Assembly: GCA_964416065.1 (NCBI GenBank)
Contig: CAYQCL010000006.1
Span: 6,891-70,890, forward strand
Direction: 5' to 3'
Source: Limiplasma sp964416065
Lineage (GTDB): Bacteria > Bacillota > Clostridia > Christensenellales > Aristaeellaceae
DNA: 64,000 nt
This document shows, in pieces, positions 25,631 to 33,439 of the stretch; positions within the stretch are counted from its first letter, which is position 1, and the number at the start of each line of letters is the position of its first letter. The notes below the pieces were generated by a model. It saw only the letters and a program-made list of their open reading frames with translations. It made no database searches and was not told where the DNA came from. The translations under genes and the position numbers were made by a program.

Positions 25631-26816
25631 GGCATACACCCGCCTGTGCGGCACAGATTGGGATGAGGCGAGGCTGCTCGCGCCTTTTGACGGAGATGTG
25701 CTCGCGTTCCTTTCGGATGTGAGCGCGGCGCTTCTGCGCGACCGCGCCGCGAAGGCGTTTCCCGACGTGATCACGTTTGCGTTCTTCTGTCGGCGGGCGA
25801 ATCTGGAAGCGATGAGGGCGGAATACGGCGATTCGCTGAAGAACCGCATCGGGCGGGGCGTGAGCTTCCATATCGCGCCCAGCAACGTTCCCATCAACTT
25901 TGCCTACTCGCTTGCGGCGGCGCTTTTGGCCGGCAACGCCTGTGTGGTCAAGGCGTCCAGCCGCGATTTTGAGCAGACGCGCATCGTCTGCCGCGCGATG
26001 GACGCGCTTCTGCGCGGTGAATACGCGGCGCTTGCGCCCTATGTGAACGTGCTGATCTACCCGCGCGAGCGGCAGGACATGACCGAGACGCTCAGCGCCG
26101 GATGCGACGTGCGTGTCATCTGGGGCGGGGACGAGACGGTGCGCCGCGTGCGCACGGCCCCGCTTCCGCCTCGCGCGGTCGAGGTGACCTTTGCCGACCG
26201 CTACAGCCTGCTCGCCGTGGATGCGCGCAGCGTAGTGGACATGGATGAAAAGCGGCTGAGCCAGACGGCGCGGGATTTCTACAACGATACCTATCTGACC
26301 GATCAGAACGCCTGCACCTCGCCAAGGCTCGTCTACTGGCTGGGCGAGGGCGAGACACTTAAACGGGCGCGGGAGCGCTTCTGGGAGGCGGTGCGCGCCT
26401 ATGCCGCGCCGCGCTATCCCATTGAGCCGGTGGTGGCGGTGGATAAGCTGACCGCCGCGTACCGCGCGGCCGCTGCGCTGGACGGCGCGCGCATCGTCCC
26501 CATGCCGGACAACACGGTCGTGCGGGTCGAGCTGAGCGCGCTGCTCCCCGAGATCGACGCCCACCGCTGCGCGGGAGGCTTCTTCCTGGAATACGCCGCA
26601 CAAACGCTGGATGATCTTGTCCCCATCGTTAAGCGCAGCTACCAGACGCTTTCCTACATCGGGCTGGACAGGGAAAAATTGAGCGCCTTCGTGCTTCAAA
26701 ACCGCCTGTGCGGCATCGACCGCGTCACGCCCGTCGGTCATACGATGGACTTTTCGCTTACTTGGGACGGCTATGACCTGATTCGCGCGCTGAGTCGGCA
26801 GGTTTCCGTCATTTGA
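25617..26816 (+). CDS. LuxC-like acyl-CoA/acyl-protein reductase
   Basis: A 399-residue aldehyde-dehydrogenase-fold reductase of the LuxC family. It shows the Rossmann-side segment H-I-A-P-S-N-V-P-I-N-F-A-Y, the loop I-W-G-G-D-E-T-V and the catalytic cysteine near residue 233 in D-Q-N-A-C-T-S-P-R. It reduces acyl-thioesters to aldehydes with NADPH. Start: ATG at 25617 inside the LuxE-like gene, so the two subunits are translationally coupled as in lux operons. Together with SDR, ACP and ligase it forms an aldehyde-producing module. The product may be an aldehyde used to modify a glycan or an amine; this is inference. Confidence 0.88.
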   Translation: MNRNEAYTRLCGTDWDEARLLAPFDGDVLAFLSDVSAALLRDRAAKAFPDVITFAFFCRRANLEAMRAEYGDSLKNRIGRGVSFHIAPSNVPINFAYSLAAALLAGNACVVKASSRDFEQTRIVCRAMDALLRGEYAALAPYVNVLIYPRERQDMTETLSAGCDVRVIWGGDETVRRVRTAPLPPRAVEVTFADRYSLLAVDARSVVDMDEKRLSQTARDFYNDTYLTDQNACTSPRLVYWLGEGETLKRARERFWEAVRAYAAPRYPIEPVVAVDKLTAAYRAAAALDGARIVPMPDNTVVRVELSALLPEIDAHRCAGGFFLEYAAQTLDDLVPIVKRSYQTLSYIGLDREKLSAFVLQNRLCGIDRVTPVGHTMDFSLTWDGYDLIRALSRQVSVI

Positions 26817-26833
26817 TGAAACGAGGTGCCAAA

Positions 26834-27853
26834 ATGACCAAGCCCCTGCTTTCCTTTGTGATTCCCTGTTATCGCTCCGCGCATACCATCGGGGCGGTCG
26901 TCAAAGAGCTGACAGACATTCTGCGCACACGCGAGGCGGAATACGATCATGAGCTCATTCTTGTCAACGACGGCAGCCCCGACGAAACCGCCGAGGTGAT
27001 CCGTGAACTGTGCGGACAGGATCCTTCGATCGTGTTCGTTGACCTTTCCCGCAATTTCGGCCAGCACAGTGCGGTTATGGCGGGATTCCATCAGGTCAGG
27101 GGCGACATCGTGATCTGCCTGGACGACGATGGACAGACACCCGCTCAGGAATGCTTCAAGCTCATCGACAAGGTCGAGGAGGGCTACGACATCGTTTTTG
27201 CCGAATACCCCAGGCGGAAGCAGAATTGGTTCCGCAATCTGGGAAGCCGGTTCAACGCTGCTTGCAATCATTTCTTCTTCGGCCAGCCCAAGTCGCTCAA
27301 TGTCAACAGCTACTATGCCTGCCGGCGTTTTGTGGTGGACAGCGCGCTTCAGTATCCCAATCCCTTCCCCTATGTGACGGGCCTTCTGTTTCAGAGCGTG
27401 AGCCGCTATGCCAACGTGCCGGTGGAACATCGCGCGCGTATGGAGGGGCAGAGCGGATACAACCTCAGGAAGCTGGCCTCGCTGTGGCTCAATGGCGTCA
27501 CGGCCTTTTCCATCAAGCCCCTGCGCTTCGCCAGCTACGCGGGCTGGTTCGTCGCGGTCGTCGGTGTGATCTTCGCGGTCGTGACAGTCATCCGCAAGCT
27601 GATGAACCCGAACATGCAGGCCGGCTGGGCCAGCACCATCGCGGTGATGCTGCTTTTGGGCGGCGCGATTATCGCACTGATCGGCGTGGTGGGCGAGTAC
27701 ATCGGGCGGATCTATCTGAGCATCAACCGCTATCCACAGTTTGTGGTCAGAAGTGTGACACGCGGCCAACAGAGGACGGAAGGAGAGCAGACGTCCATGA
27801 AGGAAAGCGAGGTGGGTGTGCATGAGGACAGTACACGCAGTCTGGGAACGTGA
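26834..27853 (+). CDS. GT2 polyprenyl-phosphate glycosyltransferase (GtrB/ArnC-like)
   Basis: A 339-residue family-2 glycosyltransferase. Nucleotide-sugar motifs are V-N-D-G-S-P-D-E-T (about 45-52) and C-L-D-D-D-G-Q-T-P (95-103, metal-binding Asp). Two C-terminal transmembrane helices (about 235-255 and 265-290) are typical of enzymes that move a sugar from UDP or GDP to undecaprenyl phosphate. ATG at 26834 has GAGGTG six bases upstream; an alternative ATG at 26816 overlaps the LuxC stop. It probably supplies lipid-linked sugar to the two DUF6056-like membrane proteins at the start of the operon. The next gene starts inside its 3' end. Confidence 0.88.
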   Translation: MTKPLLSFVIPCYRSAHTIGAVVKELTDILRTREAEYDHELILVNDGSPDETAEVIRELCGQDPSIVFVDLSRNFGQHSAVMAGFHQVRGDIVICLDDDGQTPAQECFKLIDKVEEGYDIVFAEYPRRKQNWFRNLGSRFNAACNHFFFGQPKSLNVNSYYACRRFVVDSALQYPNPFPYVTGLLFQSVSRYANVPVEHRARMEGQSGYNLRKLASLWLNGVTAFSIKPLRFASYAGWFVAVVGVIFAVVTVIRKLMNPNMQAGWASTIAVMLLLGGAIIALIGVVGEYIGRIYLSINRYPQFVVRSVTRGQQRTEGEQTSMKESEVGVHEDSTRSLGT

Positions 27854-28559
27854 AAACATCGGCGTGGACGCCTATGAGATCGCGCTGGAGGCGGACGACA
27901 CGCCGATGCTGCTGGCGCAGGAGGAGAAGCGCATCGTTTCGGCAGGCGCGGAATATATCGTCGTAAAGACGCCGGTCAACTGCCCGCAGCTTCTCTTCGG
28001 CCTGGGCGAAATGGGCTATACGTTTGTCGAGACGGTCTTTCATGTGATGATCCGCCGCGACGAGTATCATATGCCGACCTCCATCGCCCGCTTTGACCGA
28101 GGGCTTGAGGTGGTTCATAGAACGGGGAAGGACGAGCTGGAACGGATCTGCGGCCGGATTCGCGAGGGCGTGTTTGTCAGCGACCGCGTGAGCGTCGATC
28201 CGGCGTTCGGCGTTGAGAAGGGAGGAAACCGTTACGCCAACTGGCTGAAAAGCATGGTGGGGAACGGCGGCTTTCTCTATGAGGTCATCACCGGAGAAAA
28301 GGCCATCGGCTTTTTCGTCATCTGCCGAAAGGACGAGAACACCGTCGATCCCGTGCTCATGGGCCTGTATGATGAAAGGAACGATCGGGGGATGGGCGCG
28401 CTTTTGCACAAAAAGACGCTGGATACCTGCTTTACGCATGACTGCAAGCGCCTGACCTCCACCATCGTTAGCAACAACGCCAAGGTGCTGCGCGTCTATG
28501 TCAACGCCGGCGCGACCATTACGGATACGCTGTATACCTATGTGAAGCATGTGAAGTGA
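27822..28559 (+). CDS. GNAT-family N-acetyltransferase (WecD-like)
   Basis: A 245-residue protein. The C-terminal half has GNAT features: a strand with G-E-K-A-I-G-F-F-V-I-C, V-D-P-V-L-M-G-L-Y, then R-G-M-G-A-L-L-H-K (acetyl-CoA pyrophosphate loop, about 184-192) and S-N-N-A-K-V-L-R-V-Y-V-N-A-G. The N-terminal part looks like the extra domain of WecD/FdtC-type nucleotide-amino-sugar acyltransferases. ATG at 27822 lies within the end of the GT2 gene and follows GCGAGGTGG. The substrate may be an amino sugar or an amine generated from the aldehyde of the Lux-like module. It is the last gene of the overlapping run. Confidence 0.8.
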   Translation: MRTVHAVWERENIGVDAYEIALEADDTPMLLAQEEKRIVSAGAEYIVVKTPVNCPQLLFGLGEMGYTFVETVFHVMIRRDEYHMPTSIARFDRGLEVVHRTGKDELERICGRIREGVFVSDRVSVDPAFGVEKGGNRYANWLKSMVGNGGFLYEVITGEKAIGFFVICRKDENTVDPVLMGLYDERNDRGMGALLHKKTLDTCFTHDCKRLTSTIVSNNAKVLRVYVNAGATITDTLYTYVKHVK

Positions 28560-28592
28560 CCGCCCGAATGCGGGCAAAGAGGTGGCAGAAGA

Positions 28593-30791
28593 GTGCTTAC
28601 TTATATCACCAACGAATGCATGCCGTTGGAAAAGATGCTGGCGCGGGTGGAAAAGCATCACCCCGGCGAGGGTTGCCAGCTGGTCAAGAAAGCCTATGAG
28701 TTCGCCGAGAACGCGCACCGTGGGCAGGTGCGCAAGAGCGGCGAGCCGTATTTTATCCATCCGGTATCGGTGGCGAGCATTCTGACGGATCTGATGATTG
28801 ACGCGCCCACCATCGCGGCGGGTTTTCTGCATGATACGGTCGAGGACTGCGAGGGCATCACGCTGGACACCATTCGCGAGGAATTCGGTCAGGAGGTCGC
28901 TCAGCTCGTTGACGGCGTTACCAAGCTGGATAAGCTGGATTTTACCAACCGCGAGGAGCAGAAGGCGGAAAGCCTGCGCAAGATGATTTTGGCCATGAGC
29001 AAGGACATCCGCGTCGTGGTCATCAAGCTGGCCGACAGGCTGCACAATATGCGCACCCTTCGCTTTCAGCCGGAGAGCCGCCAGAAGGCCATCGCTCATG
29101 AGACGCTGGATATCTATGCGCCTCTGGCGCATCGCCTGGGGATCAATTCCATCAAGTCGGAGCTGGAGGATCTGAGCTTCAAGTACATCGATCCCGTGGC
29201 CTTCCATGACATCGCGCAGAAGGTGGGGCTTCGGCGCACGGAGCGCGAGGAAAATATCCGCCTGGTCATTTCCGAGCTGTCCGAGAAGCTGGACGCGCAG
29301 AAAATTCGTTATGAAATGGACGGACGCCCCAAGCATCTCTACTCCATCTATAAGAAGATGAAGGGGCAGGGCAAAACCTTCGATCAGATTTACGATCTAA
29401 TCGCCGTGCGCGTGCTGGTGGACACCGTGCAGGACTGCTATACGGTGCTGGGCATCGTGCATACGCTGTGGAACCAGATACCGGGTCGCTTCAAGGACTA
29501 TATCAGCGTGCCCAAGGGTAATATGTACCAAAGCCTGCACACCACTGTCATCGGCGGGCGCAAGATGCCCTTTCCGTTTGAAATTCAGATCCGGACATGG
29601 GAGATGCACCGCGTGGCGGAATTCGGCGTGGCCGCGCATTGGCGCTATAAAGAGGGCGGCGCGGCCGGCGGGGATTTGGACAACAAGCTGTATTGGCTGC
29701 GTCAAATCCTTGATTGGCAGGGGGACACAAGGGACAGCCAGGAATTCATTGATTCGCTGAAAACGGATTTGTTCAGCGAGGAAGTGCTGCTTTTTACGCC
29801 CAAGGGCGACATCATGAGCATGCAGCGCGGCGCGACGCCGATCGACTTCGCCTACCGCATCCATTCCGGCGTGGGCAATCATTGTGTGGGCGCGAAGGTC
29901 AACGGTCGCATCGTGCCGCTGGAAACGGAGCTGCAAACCGGCGATCGCGTGGAGATCATTACCTCGCCATCGTCCAAGGGTCCGGGCACGGATTGGCTGC
30001 GCATCGTCAAGACACAGCAGGCGAAGGCTAAGATCCGCCAGTTCCTCAAGCGCGAGCTAAGGGGCGAAAATGTCGCCAAGGGCCGCGACATGCTGGAGAA
30101 GGAGGCCAAGCGGCGCGGCGTGGCGCTTTCCTCACTCACCAAGCCCGAGTATTACGAGGGCATCCTCAAGCGTTACGCTTTTTCGGACATCAATGATATC
30201 TACGGCGCGATCGGCTATGGCGGCATTGCCAGCGCGTATGTCATCAGCCGCCTTCTTGAAGAACAGCGCAAGAATGAGACGCCTGCGCTGCCAAAGGTGC
30301 AGGAATCGACGCACGAGGAGGTGCAAAGCCACCTCGGCAAGCCCACTCATGGCATCTACGTCAAGGGGGAGAGCGGCATGCTGGTGCGCTTTGCCCGTTG
30401 CTGCAACCCCGTCCCCGGGGACGAGATTGTCGGCTATATCACGCGCGGGCGCGGTGTGACGGTTCACAAAGCCGACTGCGTAAACGCCACCAACTCCGAG
30501 CGGGAGCGCATGGTGGAGGTCAGCTGGGCGAACAGCGACGAGCTCGCGGCCTTCAACGCCTCCATCAACATCATCGCCTATGACCATGTAAGCCTGCTTG
30601 GGGAGCTCGCGCTTTGCATCGGCAACATGGACGTGCCCATCGCGGCGGTTTCGGCCAAGTGCGATGAAAAGAAAAAGACCTGCAACATCACCATGGTCAT
30701 TCAGGTAAAAAGCCGCGAGCAGCTTGACCGCGTGTTTACCCAGCTGCACAAGAGAAGCGATATCATCGAGGTCTATCGCAGTTCGACCTGA
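28593..30791 (+). CDS. relA: Bifunctional (p)ppGpp synthetase/hydrolase, RelA/SpoT family
   Basis: A 732-residue long RSH protein. HD hydrolase domain: H-P-V-S-V-A and H-D-T-V-E-D (His-Asp at about 80-81). Synthetase domain: Y-D-L-I-A-V-R-V, R-F-K-D-Y-I-S-V-P-K and E-I-Q-I-R-T; the R-F-K-D type is the bifunctional signature. Then a TGS domain (V-L-L-F-T-P-K-G-D-I), a zinc-finger-like C-C-N-P-V-P-G-D and a C-terminal ACT domain. GTG start at 28593 is the best fit, with AAAGAGGTGG some distance upstream. In Firmicutes it is usually followed by dtd; here a membrane-protein gene intervenes. It controls the stringent response from the cytoplasm. Confidence 0.95.
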   Translation: MLTYITNECMPLEKMLARVEKHHPGEGCQLVKKAYEFAENAHRGQVRKSGEPYFIHPVSVASILTDLMIDAPTIAAGFLHDTVEDCEGITLDTIREEFGQEVAQLVDGVTKLDKLDFTNREEQKAESLRKMILAMSKDIRVVVIKLADRLHNMRTLRFQPESRQKAIAHETLDIYAPLAHRLGINSIKSELEDLSFKYIDPVAFHDIAQKVGLRRTEREENIRLVISELSEKLDAQKIRYEMDGRPKHLYSIYKKMKGQGKTFDQIYDLIAVRVLVDTVQDCYTVLGIVHTLWNQIPGRFKDYISVPKGNMYQSLHTTVIGGRKMPFPFEIQIRTWEMHRVAEFGVAAHWRYKEGGAAGGDLDNKLYWLRQILDWQGDTRDSQEFIDSLKTDLFSEEVLLFTPKGDIMSMQRGATPIDFAYRIHSGVGNHCVGAKVNGRIVPLETELQTGDRVEIITSPSSKGPGTDWLRIVKTQQAKAKIRQFLKRELRGENVAKGRDMLEKEAKRRGVALSSLTKPEYYEGILKRYAFSDINDIYGAIGYGGIASAYVISRLLEEQRKNETPALPKVQESTHEEVQSHLGKPTHGIYVKGESGMLVRFARCCNPVPGDEIVGYITRGRGVTVHKADCVNATNSERERMVEVSWANSDELAAFNASINIIAYDHVSLLGELALCIGNMDVPIAAVSAKCDEKKKTCNITMVIQVKSREQLDRVFTQLHKRSDIIEVYRSST

Positions 30792-30816
30792 TCAAAAACG
30801 AAAGGATGAAAGGCCA

Positions 30817-32175
30817 ATGCGAACTCGTGATCGGAGGTACATGGCTTGTGGAGCGCTTTGTCTGGCCGTGGCGCTTCTGTGGGGGATAGCCTCCTTTCAT
30901 AACAACAACCCCCTCTTCCAGACAGTAGGTCCGGATAACGCTATTTTTCTCTGCATGGGAAAGGGAATCGTGGAGGGCCTGACCCCCTATGTGGATATTA
31001 CAGAAAACAAGGGGCCGTTGTTTTTCCTGATGATGGCTTTGCCGCAGGCCATCATTGAGGGGAGTACCGGCGTATATGTGCTGGAGCTTCTCAACATGCT
31101 CGGCATCTGCATGATTATTCTCATTTGCGCGCGCTGGATGAAAGGCAATTGCTCGATTTTGGCCGCGGCTACCGCCATCTATATGTATCTTTCTTCTTCT
31201 GATATAGACAGCAACTTCTGCGAGGAATATGATTTGTTTTTTCTTCTGCTGGGCGTCGCCGTTGTCCTTCATGCGTTTATGGAACGGACACGCGGTGAGA
31301 AGTGGCGGGCGTTCATACTGGGAGTTGCCACGGCGGGAATTGCTTTGATCAAGATTAGCGACATTCTGGGATTGGGCGTTACGGTGCTGTTTTACCTGGC
31401 CTATGTGATTCGCGAAAAAAAGAATATATGGCGTGAGGCTCTGCGCTATTTTGCGGGTCTGGCGGTCATTTGTGTTCCGGTATTTTTCTATCTTTGGCGT
31501 GTGGACGCCATTGGCCCGATGTTTCGCGAATATATCCTGAACAATTTTGACCATGTTGAATCGGCCAAGGACGTCGGCTTTTGGGAAATACGACGTTACA
31601 TAATGAAAGGCAGCTACGGCTCGCTGAGCGTGCTTCCCGTGCTGATGATGGCTGTTGCGGCGGTTTTGCGGCTGCTTGCGCGTCGTGTCTCGCGGGAGAG
31701 CGTGAAGCATGAAACCACGCTGCTGATCTATGCGGTATTGTTCTCCATTGCAAATATGCTAGGGGCGTATGTGGCAGGAACAGGCTTTCATCAGTATCTG
31801 GTAATGGGAATCGCCACGAAGGTGCTTGCTTGCCTGATCGGATTGAGTGCTCTACTGAAGATCATCAACATGAGATTTTCGTGGATGATATGGCCCGAAC
31901 GCGTGATTGCTTTGGCTTTGGGACTGATGCTTGCAATTCCAAGCATAGAGGCGCTATCGCCTGAAAGGCTGAAGCAGGCTGAAGCGGAAAGAAAAGCGCA
32001 ATTCGAAATTCAGCAGGAATTTCTGCCGGAACTGGAGGGGTGCGAAACGGTCTATACCATTGGCGTCACGCCCAGCTGGTATTGGTATACGGGATATCAG
32101 TCGGCCTTCCGCTACTATAATCTCAAGGCCTTTATTACGGATAACGTGGGGGGAGGGTCTGGAATACGAATTTGA
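30817..32175 (+). CDS. GT-C-like polytopic membrane protein, frameshifted near its 3' end
   Basis: As read, 452 residues with about ten hydrophobic helices. The first loop has P-D-N-A-I-F-L and Y-V-D-I-T-E-N-K-G-P-L, the Asp/Glu-rich pattern of GT39/ArnT-like glycosyltransferases. ATG at 30817 follows GAAAGG; it begins 25 bases after relA. The frame ends at 32175 after a G6 run (32148-32153). Removing one G joins it to an open frame through 32335 that continues as L-E-Y-E-F-E-E-F, giving about 505 residues. Its codons are more AT-rich than those of the neighbours. It interrupts the common relA-dtd gene order, so recent insertion is likely. Whether the shift is real, phase-variable or a sequencing error is unknown. 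Confidence 0.7.
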   Translation: MRTRDRRYMACGALCLAVALLWGIASFHNNNPLFQTVGPDNAIFLCMGKGIVEGLTPYVDITENKGPLFFLMMALPQAIIEGSTGVYVLELLNMLGICMIILICARWMKGNCSILAAATAIYMYLSSSDIDSNFCEEYDLFFLLLGVAVVLHAFMERTRGEKWRAFILGVATAGIALIKISDILGLGVTVLFYLAYVIREKKNIWREALRYFAGLAVICVPVFFYLWRVDAIGPMFREYILNNFDHVESAKDVGFWEIRRYIMKGSYGSLSVLPVLMMAVAAVLRLLARRVSRESVKHETTLLIYAVLFSIANMLGAYVAGTGFHQYLVMGIATKVLACLIGLSALLKIINMRFSWMIWPERVIALALGLMLAIPSIEALSPERLKQAEAERKAQFEIQQEFLPELEGCETVYTIGVTPSWYWYTGYQSAFRYYNLKAFITDNVGGGSGIRI

Positions 32176-32335
32176 AGAATTCATCTCGCAGGGAACGGTG
32201 GAAATGCTTGTTCTTCAGAAAGATCTTGAAAATTATCGAGGAATCTTGACCAATGAAACCATTGATTATATTGGAAATAATTATGAAATCGTTATGTGGG
32301 ACAGCCTGGAGCGCCTTTTGCTCAGGCAGATCTGA
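32154..32335 (+). pseudogene. Out-of-frame C-terminal segment of the preceding membrane protein
   Basis: This segment, in the +1 frame relative to the gene before it, reads L-E-Y-E-F-E-E-F-I-S-Q-G-T and ends with W-D-S-L-E-R-L-L. It has no ribosome site or start of its own and continues the upstream coding sequence if one G of the G6 tract is removed. The stop is 18 bases before dtd. Confidence 0.65.
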
Positions 32336-32353
32336 GAATAGGGGTGAAAGCCA

Positions 32354-32803
32354 ATGCGCGCGGTTATTCAGCGTGTAACGCAGGCCGCCGTCCGCGTCGA
32401 GGACAGGACGGTCGGAGAAATCGGGAAGGGCTTTCTCGTGCTGATCGGCGTGGAAGAGGGCGATACCGAGACAGATCGAAAATACATTGCTCAGAAGGTG
32501 CCGAACCTGCGGATCTTTGAGGATGAGAATGGAAAGATGAACCGCTCGCTTTTGGATATCGGCGGGGAGATTTTGGCGGTGAGCCAGTTTACGCTTCTGG
32601 GCGACGCGCGCGGGGGACGGCGGCCCAGCTTCATCGCTGCAGCGAGACCGGAGACCGCGAATCCAATGTATGAAGCGCTGGTCTCCGATTGGCGCGCGTG
32701 CGGCGTCAGGGTGGACATGGGCGTGTTTGGCGCGGATATGAAGGTCAGCCTCGTCAACGATGGGCCTGTGACGATCCTGCTCGATTCGCACAGACTGTTT
32801 TAA
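32354..32803 (+). CDS. dtd: D-aminoacyl-tRNA deacylase
   Basis: A 149-residue DTD protein that removes D-amino acids wrongly attached to tRNA. It has the start M-R-A-V-I-Q-R-V, the active-site S-Q-F-T-L (about 77-81) and the second family motif N-D-G-P-V-T (variant of N-x-G-P-V-T). Full length for the family. ATG at 32354 follows GGGGTGA. It forms the conserved cluster dtd-MBL hydrolase-hemZ, with relA upstream across one inserted gene. Confidence 0.95.
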   Translation: MRAVIQRVTQAAVRVEDRTVGEIGKGFLVLIGVEEGDTETDRKYIAQKVPNLRIFEDENGKMNRSLLDIGGEILAVSQFTLLGDARGGRRPSFIAAARPETANPMYEALVSDWRACGVRVDMGVFGADMKVSLVNDGPVTILLDSHRLF

Positions 32804-32827
32804 GCGCGATACAAAGGAGCGATCCGT

Positions 32828-33439
32828 ATGCCAGGGATCAGGGTTGAGTGGGTGACGGTGGGAGATTTTTCCGTCAATTGCTATATTGTGAAAAATGAAG
32901 AAACCGGCGGATGCGTGATCGTTGACCCGGGCGCGGAGGCGAAGAAGATCACCAGCGCCGTAGGCGTATCAAAGCCTGCCGCAGTGCTGCTCACTCACGC
33001 GCATTGTGATCATATCGGAGCGGTGGACGAGCTTTGCGGTCGTTTTGATATCCCGCTATACGTCCACGAGGAGGACGCCCCAAAGCTGGTTGACTCCAAC
33101 GCGAACGTGGCGACATACTTCGGCCTTGAGATGACGGTGAAGACCGTCCCACGCCTGCTTCATGGCGGGGAAACGGTGACGCTGGCGGATATCCCGTTTC
33201 AGGTGCTGCATACGCCCGGGCACAGCGTCGGCAGCGTCTGTTATCTCCTGCCGGAAAATCAGGGCGTTTTAACAGGAGACACGCTTTTTGCGCACGGCTA
33301 TGGCCGAACGGATTTTCCCGACGGCAGCTTTGCGCAGATCCGTCAGTCGCTTAAGACGTTGTTCCTTCTCACCCCCAGGCTTCGGGCTTATCCCGGCCAT
33401 GACGAAATCGGCTGGGTGGGACGAGGGGAGGAAGCATGA
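32828..33439 (+). CDS. MBL-fold metallohydrolase (YqgX/GloB-like)
   Basis: A 203-residue metallo-beta-lactamase-fold hydrolase. Zinc ligands appear in T-H-A-H-C-D-H-I-G-A (about 58-67), H-T-P-G-H-S-V-G, the bridging Asp in L-T-G-D-T-L-F and the final His in Y-P-G-H-D. The family includes hydroxyacylglutathione hydrolases and Bacillus YqgX. ATG follows AAAGGAG. The stop overlaps the hemZ start. The neighbour order (dtd, MBL, hemZ) is commonly seen in Clostridia; the physiological substrate is uncertain. Confidence 0.9.
   Translation: MPGIRVEWVTVGDFSVNCYIVKNEETGGCVIVDPGAEAKKITSAVGVSKPAAVLLTHAHCDHIGAVDELCGRFDIPLYVHEEDAPKLVDSNANVATYFGLEMTVKTVPRLLHGGETVTLADIPFQVLHTPGHSVGSVCYLLPENQGVLTGDTLFAHGYGRTDFPDGSFAQIRQSLKTLFLLTPRLRAYPGHDEIGWVGRGEEA

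Noticed and set aside
22165..26816. Bioluminescence (lux) operon
   Set aside because: LuxC- and LuxE-like genes are present, but no luciferase subunits or luxD were found.
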